Source of the DNA: Phylloscopus collybita
Lineage: Eukaryota; Chordata; Aves; Passeriformes; Phylloscopidae
Reading direction: 5' to 3'
Assembly: GCA_027886175.1 (NCBI GenBank)
Contig: JAJNNQ010000003.1
Coordinates: 5,309,501 to 5,373,500, forward strand
Length of the DNA: 64,000 nucleotides
The notes below the pieces were generated by a model, which was given only the letters and a program-made list of their open reading frames with translations, did no database searches and was not told the origin of the DNA. Positions 1 through 12,330 of the stretch are shown here, piece by piece (the stretch's first letter is position 1; each line of letters begins with the position of its first letter). A program made the translations under genes and the position numbers.

Positions 1-2330
1 CATCCTGTTGGTGTAACTATTTTAGTTCAGGTTCTGGTTTTTTTCCTGCCAAATCTGATCAATGGTATGAACCAAGCTGTCACCAGATGAAGTTATACAA
101 AGTCACATAAATTTTTCATTTTTAAAGATGACAGAGTTCAGTGAAAGTGTTTTGTGTACTGAGTAGCATTTTAAATGTGAGGAAATAGACAAAAAGACAA
201 AAATTTTTGCTTTTGGCAAGGTAACACAGAGACTTTGTGGTTGGTGTTCCAGCTTTAAAAAGAGGATGGGAGAAGATTGATGTCTTGATGAATATTAATT
301 GATGCCTTTCCACTATTTCTCTATAAAACAAGCTATTTTCTAAAACCAGTAATGAACTTTAGGGCTTTTATATTGGTACTGTTGTGAAAAACTTTTGATT
401 CCCAATCTTTCATCAGTATTTCTAGCAGAATGGGTGGTTTTGTGAAGAGAAAAATTGTGCTTGTGATAGGAAGATTTGGCATCTGAGTTCACAAGGTGAA
501 CTCTATCTGATTTACTTACCCAGGAGTTTCTAATGACCTGTGGGTAAGTGGAAGGTTATCTTTGTCCTGTGTTCTCTTGTTTATGCTCTAGAGCAGAAAT
601 TGTTGTTATTTATTGACTTCATGGGCAGCTTCAGTGGAGAGACAATGAACAATCCCAAGACACTATCCCTGAATCTGAGCCTTGAGCTGGTACACATCAA
701 GGCAAAAGTGTTCCTTTCTGAACTTATTCAGTAGGGCAAAAGTTCTGGTGATCCAAAGTTCTGGTGACCCAAAGAAGTACCCAGATATTCCCACTCTGCA
801 ATGCCCTTGGCTGCACCAGAGGGAGCAGGACCCTTTGTGCAAGGGGATTTCCCAGTGTGGTTTAACGTGTCCCACGTGCTCTGCACAGCTTCTGCCATCA
901 CCCCCCAGCTGAGGCACCACTGCTGTGACCCTCCTGGTTGGGACCTGCAGGGTCAGATGAAACCTGAACTTACAGTTTCCATAAGGAATTTAGTTGTTCT
1001 TGTACCACTGTAGGTGGAGGTTTTGGTTGGTTGTGTTTCCTCAACATGGTGTGGAGAAGCTAAAGGCACACATTTCACTATGGAATGCCTCACTTTCAGC
1101 AGAGGCTTTTTTAGTGCTCAGCCTTATAAAATTACATTGAAATGTGTTTAGCTTTTCCTGCATGCATGTGCATTTCTTCCCGTTGCTTCCTCAAAATAAA
1201 AGAAACCTGACGTGATTCTTTCTCTCCTGACAATGTGCTGCCTGTTTTTCTCTCTTCCTTCCCTCCCTGTAACTTTATCTTTTGTTCTCCCAGTCATGCC
1301 ATTTACTTTCCCAGTAGATGAGAAACAGGAGCTACAATACATACACTATGAAATTATTTTACCAGAAAACTCAATGGAAAATCCTAGTAATCCTTCACAA
1401 GTTATCACACATGGAAACAAAAATTGTGCACAGTCTTATTAAACATGGGATAAAGTACTTGACGTGTGGCAGTCAATACGCTGATGGAAAAAGGTTTTTA
1501 CCCAACATGAAAAATGTTGAATAATTAGTAACACATAAGAGGCAAAAACTACTTTTCCTTCCCTCAGTGATGACAGTGGATGCTCTTGGTATGAGCTGCA
1601 TTTCTCAAAGAAGAGAAGACCAAGGAAAGGCAATTTCTGCTTGAGCATCATCAGGATCAAAACATCATCCATAATTTCTTGGTGTGTAAGACAGTTTTGA
1701 CAAGTACAGACCTGACAGTCTGTGGTCAGAACACATTTAATATATCTTTCATGTGCTGAAGTTAGTAGGTCTAAGGTCTCCCTGGAGTAATATGATGTAA
1801 AAGATGTTCATGGCACTAATTTACTCACAGACCATTAGCTCTCTGTAGATGCAAGACTCTATAGACCCATGTGCAAGGAACTTACTCTTCAGATGCCCAT
1901 ATTATACTGCAATCCTTCATTTTCTTAATGCAATTTCCTGCAGCTGTCCTGTTGGTCATATGGGATGCAATGAAGAGTAGACCTCAGCAAGCCATAACTC
2001 TGAGTAATAGGTCTTCTTATTTTCCACTAAATTTTTGAGTGTTTCATTCCTTAAGCAAAGAGGGGAGATGAAATTTCAAATGTAAAAATGATTTGTTGTA
2101 GTCAGTTTTGACAAACAGTATTCTCTAGCGTTTCAGTGCTTTAAAGGAATTGGCACAGAAAAATGAAATGCGAAATATCGTTATGGAGCTTTTTTTTATG
2201 GTCTCCCTGCCTCTGTTTTCCAGTTTTAATAAGGTGCCTGTAAAAAATGAATAATGAAGCAATATATAAACAACGTTATCAAGGCAGCATTTCCTCATTA
2301 GGTTGAGCACCCCGCTCTTTTATAGATAGA
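1..2330. other. Non-coding AT-rich sequence
   Basis: No gene or interspersed repeat is recognised here. Open frames are all under 90 codons, overlap on both strands and have no recognisable domain. The only ordered structure is the 16 bp tandem duplication listed separately and a pyrimidine-rich patch near 1230-1270. A canonical E-box CACGTG lies at 873-878, isolated. Confidence 0.7.
739..770. repeat. 16 bp tandem duplication (2 copies)
   Basis: AAAGTTCTGGTGATCC at 739-754 is followed directly by AAAGTTCTGGTGACCC at 755-770, with one mismatch, and the start of a third unit (AAAG) follows. This looks like a slippage duplication rather than a minisatellite. Confidence 0.9.
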
Positions 2331-2347
2331 TTTTTTTTTTTTTTTTT
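2331..2347. repeat. Poly-T run, 17 nt
   Basis: Homopolymer of 17 T. No retroposed body with target-site duplications is visible beside it, so it is listed only as a simple repeat. Confidence 0.95.
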
Positions 2348-2369
2348 AATATTCTGAAGGTAAATTTGG

Positions 2370-2720
2370 GATGAAATGCCAAGAATCTATAGAATGATGT
2401 GCAATGATGGAGAATTAATGTCACACAGCAAATCGTGTTGCCATTTGAATAGTATATCATGCAGCTCAGTGCCAGCAGATTTAACAAATGTGTCAGCCAT
2501 CATTATTCAATCATCCAAAAGGTCATCTTTCTATCCCAGCAGGGTTGTCCAGCAGTTTACAGCATACACATAACAAAAGATGATGTGTGGGGATCTCCAG
2601 CGATCTTTTTGATCAAGAATCAATTAAAATAAGTTGCTGTTAATGTGACACTAGATATAGACAAAGTGTGATACATTTGACAGCCACTAATTACAGCAGG
2701 CAGCCAAAAGAGCTCTGTAG
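2370..2720. promoter_or_regulatory. Enhancer-like island (candidate conserved non-coding element)
   Basis: This 350 bp stretch has no repeat and no credible reading frame. It packs several developmental transcription-factor motif types: a MEIS/TGIF-like TTGACAG at 2677-2683, a homeodomain core TAATTA at 2688-2693, a GATCAAGAATCAATTAAAA run near 2610-2630 and several AT-rich ATTA cores near 2500. Such composition is typical of deeply conserved enhancers near developmental genes. Conservation itself cannot be seen here, and the target gene is unknown. Confidence 0.3.
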
Positions 2721-5700
2721 AGATATGGGGACAGAAATGGCTAAATTAGTAAACTGTGTTGACACAATCACTCAATATTTTTTGATGTGCGAGCATAGCA
2801 TATTCCCAGGTCTGGTGAACCTGCCAGGCATGAGTTACTGAAACTTTATGAAAATGAAGTAGAGAATATGATTTTCTTTTTTATTTTTTTTGTTTTATTT
2901 TATTTTAAAATTAGAGTAGCTCAAAGCTAATTATCCCAGCAAAATGGAATGAGCAAGCTGTCCCAGCAGGGGAAGTTTGCACTTGTCGGTGGTGCTGCCT
3001 GAGTTTAAAAACAACCTCGAACAAGATGCTTTTTAACCTGGGGATGCCACCAAGAAAATGTGCCTGTTCTTTAAAGCAAATGGATCCTGACTTCTGTCCC
3101 ACTCCCTCACTGCTTGTGGTGCCCAGTGGGAACGCTACATCACCTTGCTTTAGAGCAGGAATTAAAGAAATGTAAATCTGGGGTAATTCTGCCCAGCTGG
3201 ATCTCACTCCAGAGCTCAGAGCTCCCTCGGCATCTGCCCTTCTTTGGGACAGTGTCCAAGAACAGCCATGTTCAGATGCCTGGGGTGGAGGCAGGGAGCT
3301 TTATTTTGTTGGTTTTTTTTTTTTCCCCCCCCTCCTCCTTTGATGGCTTATGAGAAGTGCCAAATGATCTTGTCATGTTCCGGGTGATTCGGTGCTCGTT
3401 TCGTTTGGAGCTGTGTGTGCCCACAGGAGGTTAACTGGTGCCTTGTAAGATGGATCCTGATAAAAACCTAGCCCAGCTGTGCCACTGTTTTGAACCTGAA
3501 TTCTGGATGAGAATCCCAGGGTGTTGTATCTCCTGCTTTGCCAGAACACTTGCGAATGTTTTTTTTTTAAAATAACTCGGGGATTTTATGAGACTGAAAT
3601 TGTTATTCCTCACCACATCATGAAATTTCCCTACATTTTCTTAGCAAGCATTTTTTACAGCCTTGGACTTCTAATTGGGAAAATTGGGACTCCTTTAATG
3701 CCAGGGCTGTATTTCAGCTAATGGAAGAACCTGACACAGCACTGAGGTCAGCACTTTCTAGCATGTTTATCATACTGTTTTCAACCTTGGGTTGCGCTCC
3801 AATCTTCCTCTTCTTTCCCTTGGTCAGACTTGCCAAATAAAATCTGGGTTTTTGCCTTTTCTCTGGAGTCTGACCATGCCTCACTTTCCTCTGCTAGGCA
3901 CTTAATATCTCTCTCAGTGACATAGCCCCCTGTCCCTTTGTTAGTTTGACCCCAGCCTCACCTTGTCTGCTGCTTATTTCTGGTTCCTCTGTGTCCCACG
4001 GACCCCAGTTCTCTCCAGAACAGAGAGACATCCCACAGCAGATTCATTCTTTATCCAAATGTTTCAATTCTTTCTATCTGCTCTGCAAACTCCCAAGCTT
4101 GTCATTTTTTAAGTATTGTATCCTCTTCCCCATGCTGGGTGAATGCAGAGTATCATGGGGCTAATGCCTTTTTCTGTCCCTTAAATAACAGCCAGAGTTT
4201 CCTGTAAGCTTTATCACAGACTGGCTGCCTGTGTCTGAGGTCAGGTTTTTATCAGGTTTCATATTCCTAAATTATTGACTAAATCCTCTCTTACTGAGCT
4301 GAGAATGAATTAGCAGCATCAATTTATTTAAGTCAGCATTCCACAGGGTTCCTTCGGGATCAAGGTAACCCCTGAAGAACTGAGCGTCACGATTCCTTGC
4401 TGAAATTCCAGTGCTGCTAGCAGAGCTTTGCCAATAAGGAGGAGAGACACAGACCAGTGGTGTTGATAAAAGTATAAATGGTTTTCAGCCCAACATCGTG
4501 TGCAAACCAAAGCTGAGGATTGAATCACAAATTCATACTGTAAAAGATCAGAAGGAAACATCATAATCCAATTTGATTTTCTGTCCACAGACCTTCACCC
4601 AATCAATCCTGTGGTATAAAGCTGCTGTTTCTAACCTAGAAAAACCCAAGTTATTAGGCTGTGTTGCTGTTGCAGACTGAGGCCCAATTTTTTTCCTTTC
4701 CTAGGAAATGATTCTATAATTTCTGAGGAAATGGAAAGTATCTCACTAGTTGATTGTTAAATTGTTCAACAAATTGAACACGCTTTGAGCTTGAAATGTG
4801 ACATAACCCAGAAGTAGTGGGGAAGGTGGAATGCAGATGATAGTAGTACTCTTTGACCAGAAATTTACCTTTTTCACTTATACTGAGCCAAAAGCAAGCT
4901 AAAGGCTCTGCATGCACTTTCATTTCTGCATTAAATACGAATTGAGAAGCCTACACTGTATTTTTCTCCATTTCTCCCAATTGGGATATATGTAAAATGC
5001 CTTTTGCTTTCTATTTTGATGTAAAGAACTCTTGCTATACATTTCATTTTTCTTTGCAATGCAAAATAATCTCTCCATGTCCTGAAGTCTGCAGTTTTGT
5101 GGAGTTCAGGGATAGTTTTTCCATATGAATGTTTCCCTTTGCACTGAGTGAGCTCTGACTCTGGTGTTCTCTGACATTTTCCCCTTACCGTAGACTCCTC
5201 TGTATCTCTTAAAGGCAGTGAGCCATTCTGGGGCTGATGTGACAAGACATGACAGGAAATTCCACTGAATAAAACAAATTATACACTAGAGATGTGCTGA
5301 ACTGACTGAAAACAATTTGGACACCAGGGGCAATGGAAGGTGCTGAGAAGGCTGAGAGTAATGACATTTTCTTTTGGATTTTATTTGAAGTATTTTGATG
5401 CACAGCTTGGTGTAAATCGGTGACTGTGAGTTCTTTGGGTTGTGGCCCTTCAGGTTCCTTGCTCCGAAGGGTGCACATACAGATGTGAGTGAGCCACATC
5501 CATTAATTAATTGTAGCTGATAATGACTCACTATGATTTAGACTCTTATTGGAAAATTTATATATTCAAGTCTTCAGTGTGTGTGTTGCTGGACAACATT
5601 TATGAAGAGAAATGGGTGATTGTACCCGGGTTTTAATTCACAGTGCAATCGAGCAATCACATGTTTGTGTTGCAAAGCAAATTGTCCAACACGTGTGATA

Positions 5701-5890
5701 TGGTTAATGGAAGGATTTTGTTGAAAGTGATTTTGTTTTAAATAGTGACAAAGAATTTCTGTCTATTACATGCAACAATGAAAGACATGGTTGATGTGGG
5801 AAAGTATTTAAATACCCCTAATAGGGAATAGGAAGGAAACTAGTAAATGAATTAGGATTGTTTGTCATTTATGTCTTCCAACTTCAACAA
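2721..5890. other. Non-coding sequence, no gene seen
   Basis: Nothing beyond simple sequence is supported. A T12C8 run lies at 3313-3332 and an 8 nt T run near 3550. Reading frames up to 104 codons (4931-5245, -) show no domain and lack support from splice sites or codon bias. Confidence 0.65.
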
Positions 5891-5894
5891 TGAG

Positions 5895-6010
5895 GAAAAT
5901 TTACTTGACTCGTCTTTGCCGTCTGTCAAATTTAAATCATTGTGCATCAGCTCCTTTTGTGAGGCACTTTGTAATGAGACACAGGTGATGAGTTATTGCC
6001 AATAAACCAG
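5895..6010. promoter_or_regulatory. Enhancer-like island
   Basis: About 115 bp combine a MEIS-like CTGTCAA (5923-5929), two CpGs in an otherwise CpG-poor neighbourhood (near 5911 and 5920), an ATTGTGCAT box near 5938, a CAGGTG E-box (5982-5987) and a GCCAAT box near 5998. No repeat is recognised. The dense motif mix suggests a cis-regulatory element, but this is inference only. Confidence 0.27.
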
Positions 6011-7388
6011 GATTGCCATTTGGGCTGTACAGTAACAAAACATAAATTTTGCTTAATGTGCCTTTAAGAATGTGAGCTGAGTGGATGCGCTGCTGGCAAT
6101 GAGTAATGACTCACAGCAGCGGGACCAGGATCCCTTTGTCTGTCTCATCTCGTCATGCAAACCTTTGAAAAAACCCCGAGCAGCTAATATGGCAATCTGG
6201 CAGCAGTCTGCACCCAGCTCTGTGAGGCAAAGGCTCCTGCAGCAGAGCAGGGTGTTCACCTGGAGGCTCTGCTTCCCCTGATACTCTTTGGATGACAGAT
6301 GTGGAAGCAGAGCAGCCTCTGTGGATCCAAGCATCCACTGGCGATCAGTCATCACTGCTGGGAACGGTGATGGAAAAGAGAGGGGTGAAGGTCTTTTACA
6401 CTTTATTTCAGGCATTTTCCTATGGTATGCTGAAATGAATCCCTGGAATAATCCAGATGTTTCAAGTAGCACCCAGGGAGCATCATTTGAGCTTGATGCT
6501 GACACCTGTTCAGAAGGAAATTTCAGGAAAACGTCTAGGCAACAGCAGATCAAGTTTTGTGATTTGGAGTTTAATTAAACTTGAGATTTCTGCCCTGCAT
6601 TGGAAGAAATCAGCAATGGCCATAAGTGAACCTGCAGAATTCCTCCCTTGGAAGTCAGATTGGAATACTGTAATCATCCCTGCCTTGATTTTCCTATGTG
6701 TATTGCCAGGAAACTGTTCCTAGTAAGGTTGGGTTTACACTGAGGTTTGACCTGCCAGTCTCAGTGGAACTGCTGAGTTTGATGATGGGGATCCTGTTTG
6801 GGAGGTTCTATCAGCATCAATTCAGGTTACCCATTATTACCCAATAATTCAGTGCTTTGGTATTTATTACAGTATTCCTTAGACTGTTTCTTTCATGTGA
6901 AATTCAGTAAAACCAACAGATTGAAATACACTATTGCATATGGTGCTGTAATATTTAGGTTTTAATTGCATTTCTGAGAAAAAGTACAAACTTAAGTGCT
7001 TGTCTCAATGGAAATATGAAGTAGATTGCAACCTTGAATGAACTGCAAAGCAGCTGAATAGAAGATGTCCTTGAAAATACAGAGATACTATTGTTGATGC
7101 ATATGGGTGTATCACCATGGGCAAATTATGCTGGTAGCACCAATTACTGTATTTCTAGACAGATCTTCCAAGGTGTGTCCTTGGAGGTCAAGGAGCAGGC
7201 CCAGGAGAGCTACAGAAGAGAGGATATAGACGCTTGCTCTGGTTGGTACCAGGTGCTTCATGGAACAGCACAGCTTTTTAAAGGGTGTTTTACTATCACT
7301 GATGGTCAATCAAATTCATAATTCACACATGATTAACTTTATATCTTATTCTGTGGTGAGAAGGAGCTCCTGTAATCTTTGCAACCAT
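6011..7388. other. Non-coding sequence with moderately long chance ORFs
   Basis: A 166-codon minus-strand frame (6053-6553) and several plus-strand frames overlap the same bases, which argues for chance rather than coding. A short inverted arm pair TGAGT...ACTCA occurs near 6100. No repeat family is recognised. Confidence 0.55.
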
Positions 7389-7429
7389 TGAAATGATTGC
7401 TTTTTTTTTTTCCCCTAATCAGAATCACC

Positions 7430-7860
7430 AAAACGCGTTTCTTTTGTCTCCGGAACAATTTCACACGGGCAGTACGGAGACAGATGTCTTCCCAAAACAC
7501 GGTGATTCGTTTTTGTTAAGCTGTTCATGTTTTTGGTTTTACTTGCAGTTGAAGAGTGTCAAATTTTGTGAAGTTGGTAAAAATACTGGTGCCCCCTGTA
7601 TGCGCCGTTTTAACAGCGCTGGGCAGGTTTTCCCTCCCACGCGGCATCCTGGGAACGAGCTGCTGGTTGAGAGCAAAATTGTCATCTTTTGCAAATTAGG
7701 AACCAGCTCCAGCCATCCACAAATGACAGAGAGATTTCTGAACGTCCTCAGCAGGGAAGACAAAAAGGGGTTTTGGGCTGTGACTACATGGGTGTGTGTG
7801 TGTGTGTGTGTGCAGTGTAAACGTCCACAGAGCGAAGAACATTGCTCCGAGTGGGTGTTT
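7430..7860. other. CpG-enriched patch in a CpG-poor window
   Basis: I count roughly 17 to 18 CpG dinucleotides by eye in about 430 bp, including ACGCG near 7434, TGCGCCG near 7602 and CACGCGG near 7639. Flanking sequence is nearly CpG-free. It is too weak for a classical CpG island. It overlaps the longest open frame (7393-7971, +) and an antisense 173-codon frame. CpG retention can mark an active element, an unmethylated region or a young insertion, and none can be chosen from sequence alone. Confidence 0.4.
7792..7812. repeat. (GT)n microsatellite
   Basis: About ten GT units in a row. The repeat is translated as alternating Val-Cys in the overlapping open frame, which speaks against that frame being a real gene. 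Confidence 0.95.
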
Positions 7861-7971
7861 GCACTTCTCAAGAGATTTAAAACACCAGACACTGAGCACA
7901 GGAATATGCTTTGTTTGCCAGGAAACAAATCTATATTAGCAACTGCAGAAAAATCAGTAGAATGTATATGA

Positions 7972-9311
7972 TTGATTTGATAAAAAACTCTTAAGGCAGA
8001 GTGCATCTGAAAAGCGTTTTCATCATTGTAAATTAGATATTGAAAATATTTTTTTTCCATGGACTAAAAATTTTTTTCTGCTCCTGTAGTCATTAGGTTT
8101 GTAATTAAGCTATGGAGGGTTTTTGTTTTGTTTTAAGAGAAGGAACTTGTTTTGTATCTTCCAGGAATGAAAGGAAGAAACAACTATTGCAAGCCAAATG
8201 GTAGAACACAAGATATTTGTTCATAGCAGGTTCAGTAAATAATGTTTCTGTGGCCAGTTCCAAGTGCTCTGTGTAAAGGAAGTATTTAACATTTTTGCTG
8301 CCATTAGAATGTTAAGTATTTAAATATGTAATGGGGTATCTTTCTGTTTTATGATCATCTTTCTGTTTTATGATCATCCTGGTATTGCTAAGAGCCCAGG
8401 TCAGATTCTCAGTTCTTTGTCCTGAACCGCTTGATTTTCTTTGCCCAAGTTTCTTTGGTAACTTTTTTCTGTTGAATTCTATCTGGGGGCAGCATCTGTA
8501 TGCAGCTCATATTTTGGGGTTACTAAATAGCAAACAGTCATAAAGCACTGGAGCTCTCCAGAATTACTTTTTTAACATTTAAACAAAAGAAATAACCCTA
8601 AATGCTGATATTAATTCACAGTGTAGTTTAACACCCAATAATAAATGCCAAGTGTTTATAGTAAATCTATGGAGACAGTGCCATATTTTATCATCTAAAT
8701 ACCTTTAACTACACAAGGTCTTTCAGTATAATTAGTAGAGAATATTGAGCCCAGCCAGAAATATGGGATTCATCATTAAATTCAGAGGCTTCTTTGTCTC
8801 TGTGAGTCTAATCATGTGTGCAGACAAATTGTTAATGGCATGGGCTTTATTGCTCTTAGATTTCCTCTATTTGAAATGGAATAGCCTGCTTTGTGAGAAA
8901 TAATTAGGTTTCATTGTTCTACCTGCATCAAGTCTTGTTGATAATCTTATGGTTTTAGCAATTCAGATTCAGGGAGCAGTTGGTGGTGGTGATGATGTGT
9001 CATTTTAAATCACAAAGTATTGTTATTTTTCCTCCTTCCTCCTTTATATCTTCTCCCCTTTCCTGTGCCAGCAATAGATGTAATATCACTAAATTTCAAT
9101 GGCTGAACGTCAATAATTAACAAATGAAACCCATTTGGTTTTGCAATATGCAGATTTGAGAATATATCTCTTTTGGTTGGCACAGGCTGCAATGTTTTAT
9201 AGGACACCTCACCTATGCCTGTGCAATCAGAAATGTAAAGCCTCAAGGCAATGGCAGCCTATTACATAAGCATATACAATTCTCAGTGATTTACAAACTC
9301 ATTGTTTGACC
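7972..9311. other. Non-coding AT-rich sequence
   Basis: No gene or repeat family is recognised. The stretch 8580-8860 is rich in ATTA cores and could hold a regulatory element, but no motif grouping is compelling enough to list separately. Confidence 0.6.
8338..8375. repeat. 19 bp perfect tandem duplication
   Basis: ATCTTTCTGTTTTATGATC at 8338-8356 is repeated exactly at 8357-8375. The perfect identity suggests a recent slippage event. Confidence 0.93.
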
Positions 9312-9369
9312 TTGGTGGTGTTTGGTTTTTTTGGGGGGTTTTTTTTTTGGTTGTTTTTTTGGTTGGTTA
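9312..9369. repeat. T/G-rich low-complexity tract
   Basis: A degenerate run of T with interspersed GG (GGTTTTTT-like units) on the plus strand. Similar tracts recur at 52476-52535 on this strand and at 22021-22125 and 36088-36175 on the other strand. Confidence 0.85.
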
Positions 9370-12089
9370 AGTTATGATTATGCTTAAGGATTAATTAGCC
9401 TTCTGATACTTGTTCATGTAGAAGAAGGAATTGCTTATCTGTAGCAAGGGTCATTTGCTGTGTCTTGAAGTCTCTGGAGAAACCCCTCTCATGTTATTAA
9501 GTTTTAGGAAGTCCCAGAATTAATATAAGCCGAGGTTTTATATGAAACCAAGGGACTGCGTGTCAGGGACATTTAACAGATTTGTTGCTTGTGTCTCCAG
9601 AGGAGGGATCTTGGCTCTTTTGGCATAAGTACCAGGTCTCTTGTTGACTAATACATTTCAAAATGATTTTTAGAACGAGATTCTTGTACCGAATGCACAG
9701 CAGGAAAAAATAGCAATCTGACTGTGAAGTCACTATGAGAGGCATTTCTCTATCTACAGGGTGGAAGACTATATATCTTTTGTCCAGGTCTGCATTTTAC
9801 ATTTCCAAACACATTCCTAACAGCTTTCCAAGTGTCCATTAGCACTGCAGTGTGTGCATCCTCCACTGTCACTGCCCTCTGGCCAGGACAGTTCTAAAGC
9901 CCCAAGAGAATACCTAATTTTTTTTTTCCTTTCTCATACCAAGGCAAATTCTTTAAGAATTTTTAATTGTTCACCTTGTATGTCCTGACATGGTGTAACC
10001 ATACCCCAAATCTGTTGACCAATTCCTGGGTAAATTTAAATTTAGATGTACTCTCATCCTAAAGCCAGGACACTGCAAACACTTGTGGGAGTCACTCAAG
10101 AAACAACTCCAGAGGGGGGGGTTTCAATCACTAGGCTTGTGGGAAGGTTTTCCCTATTTTAAACAGACACTGATATCTACTTACAAATACTTTCAGTAAG
10201 TTACAACTTCCCTGGGAAGATGGGGAACATTAAAACATCACAATGAGAGCTGTTTGTTGTGAAATATTGGGTATTGACTGTAAGAAATGCGGGACTCTGA
10301 GTGCATGTGAGTGGACTTGAAAATCCCTTGCCTAGCACGAGCAGATTCTAATCTATTTTTGCAGTGCAGTCCCTGTGCTCCTGAAGTGCTGCTTTTTCCA
10401 TGACACAGATCCATCTCAAACCCAAGGCTCTTTGGGGTTCTCAAGAGAAGTGATGTTTTGTCTACATCTCCTCAGCTAAAGCGTGGCTGCTGCGATGCCT
10501 GCGCAGTGGATAATGGCCAAATCGGGACCTCTGGAATTTATACAATATTTCAGTAGATAGAGCACTCATCCAGCCTTGCAAGGCTGAAACTCTGGGCTCT
10601 TTGTAGCCTCGGGGAGATCAAATTCATACCTTTCATTTCTCATTAAAGCGCCCTAGGTATGCAGCACAGAGGGCATTGTCCACTCCGGTTACGTCTCTGT
10701 CATTCTGCTAAAAGCCCCTGCAGGTCCCTGGGCTGAACAGACACAGTATGTCTGTGGTTCAGTCACCGAGGCAGCCTGGGTCAGCAGAGATCTTGGCCCA
10801 GTTACTAATCCAAGTTCAGCGTGCCTTTGGGCAGAACACTCCGTGTAAAAATTATGAGCAGTGGCCAGAAGAGGGATCGGCCCCCAGCCCACTTGTCCTG
10901 AATAGGGGTTCTCACTCCTGGACTACAGACTGTGCTGCCCCACTTTGCTTCCAGTTACAGAGGTCTTCCACGGGGCTGTGGAGTGTAGAGAGTGCTTCTG
11001 GCTGAGGGCAGGTGGCTGCAGCACTGCAGAAATGGGGAAATGATGAGAGTTTGAACCCTTTTGTGCTGAGAACGCTGTGGAAAATTCACCTCCTTTTCTC
11101 CGTAGTGTATGAAAGAGAAGTGACTCATATTGCTTCCTTCCATTATGCTGGGGTTTTTTATAGGAATGACCCTTGCTCACTTTATTGAAAGGAATTATTT
11201 CAATGCATAAATGTAGTAGCAGATGATTATTTTGGGACTGGCTGTAGCAATATACGAAGTAACCACCGCGCTGTTACCTTTTCTCTGTAAGAGATTACTG
11301 CCTCCAAAGCACACATCCTCACTCCCTGACAATCCAGAGTCAGCCAGGTTAGCCTGAACCAGCATTAAAAGTGATTTAAGCTAATCTGTTTGACTTGTTA
11401 TTAAACTGGCCTTGTAACATTCACCCAACCTGACAAGAGGGCTCTGCTCTGCGAAAGGCAGCGCCTTGCTGCAACAGCGGGGAGCAGCGAGCTCTGCCAG
11501 GCTTCCAGGCTGTCTGCTGGCTCCCTAAATCATGGAGCCTGTTGGAGCTCTCAGTTCCTGCCTGATTCCTGCAGCCCAGGGCGAGGCACCTGAGCCCACA
11601 GGGAGCTGGGATTTATGGCACTCTCCTTGTTTCAGCATTCCCCCTGAGCTGCTCGAGAGCGCGAGGTGCTGTGAATCCCTCACAGAGTGCTCAACTTTCC
11701 TACGTCTGGCTGCCAGAAAAACACCCCTTAAAATGTCACAGGTTGCAGATTGGAAGTCAGGTGCTCAAAATTGAGGTTGTTACGTGACCAGTGTGGAAGT
11801 GCCCAGGTCTTTTTGTGTACTCAGATCCCCGCTGTTTCTCCCTCATTTAGGGCATTTATCATACAGTATTTGGTAAAAACAATGAGGAAAAGAAAAGGAG
11901 CAAACAAATAGGGCTGTTCTATCCCACCAATATGATGGAACAGTTAAATTAATGGCTAAATCTAATTAGGAAATGAAAAATTACAGCTTGTCTGCTGCCA
12001 ATACTAAAGCAAATGGACTGTGAGATAGAGCTATGGTTACACTCCAAAATTATCTTCCCATTGTTGAATCTTAAGGTGGCTTTGCTGCC
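9370..12089. other. Non-coding sequence; GC-richer block at 10450-11780
   Basis: The first kilobase is AT-rich and featureless. From about 10450 to 11780 the GC content and CpG frequency rise, for example near 10488-10505 and 11450-11490. Several 60-85 codon frames occur there on both strands, none recognisable. An 8 nt G run lies near 10113-10120. No promoter, exon or repeat family is supported. Confidence 0.55.
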
Positions 12090-12330
12090 TGCACTTGGAA
12101 ATAAAATAATCCTAGCAATTATGGTTTGCAATTTGTGAGTGGTTTGAACTGTAGTGGCTTTTACTATAATAAATGGATTATTGTATGTTGACAAAGTACA
12201 GGTTTAATTAACAGTGACAGATAAAGCTATTGCACTTAGAAGCTGTTTATATTAGAAATTACCTGATAAAAAGGGGGGTTTAAGCATTCTAAATGCTCAG
12301 TTATGCATTACCATCTTGATCTGCAACCAC
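12090..12330. promoter_or_regulatory. Enhancer-like island with TTAATTAA and TGACAG
   Basis: A palindromic homeodomain-type TTAATTAA (12204-12211) sits 3 bp from a MEIS/TGIF-like TGACAG (12215-12220), within a repeat-free stretch of ATTA cores. Close spacing of homeodomain and TALE-type sites is characteristic of developmental enhancers. Function and conservation are inferred. Confidence 0.27.

Noticed and set aside
6053..6553. 166-codon ORF on -
   Set aside because: Overlaps several plus-strand frames, low-complexity Ser/Leu/Cys composition, no recognisable domain or splice context.
7393..7971. 192-codon ORF on +, longest in the window
   Set aside because: It contains the GT microsatellite as Val-Cys repeats, overlaps a 173-codon antisense frame and shows no domain. 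The length is explained by the local CpG/GC rise.
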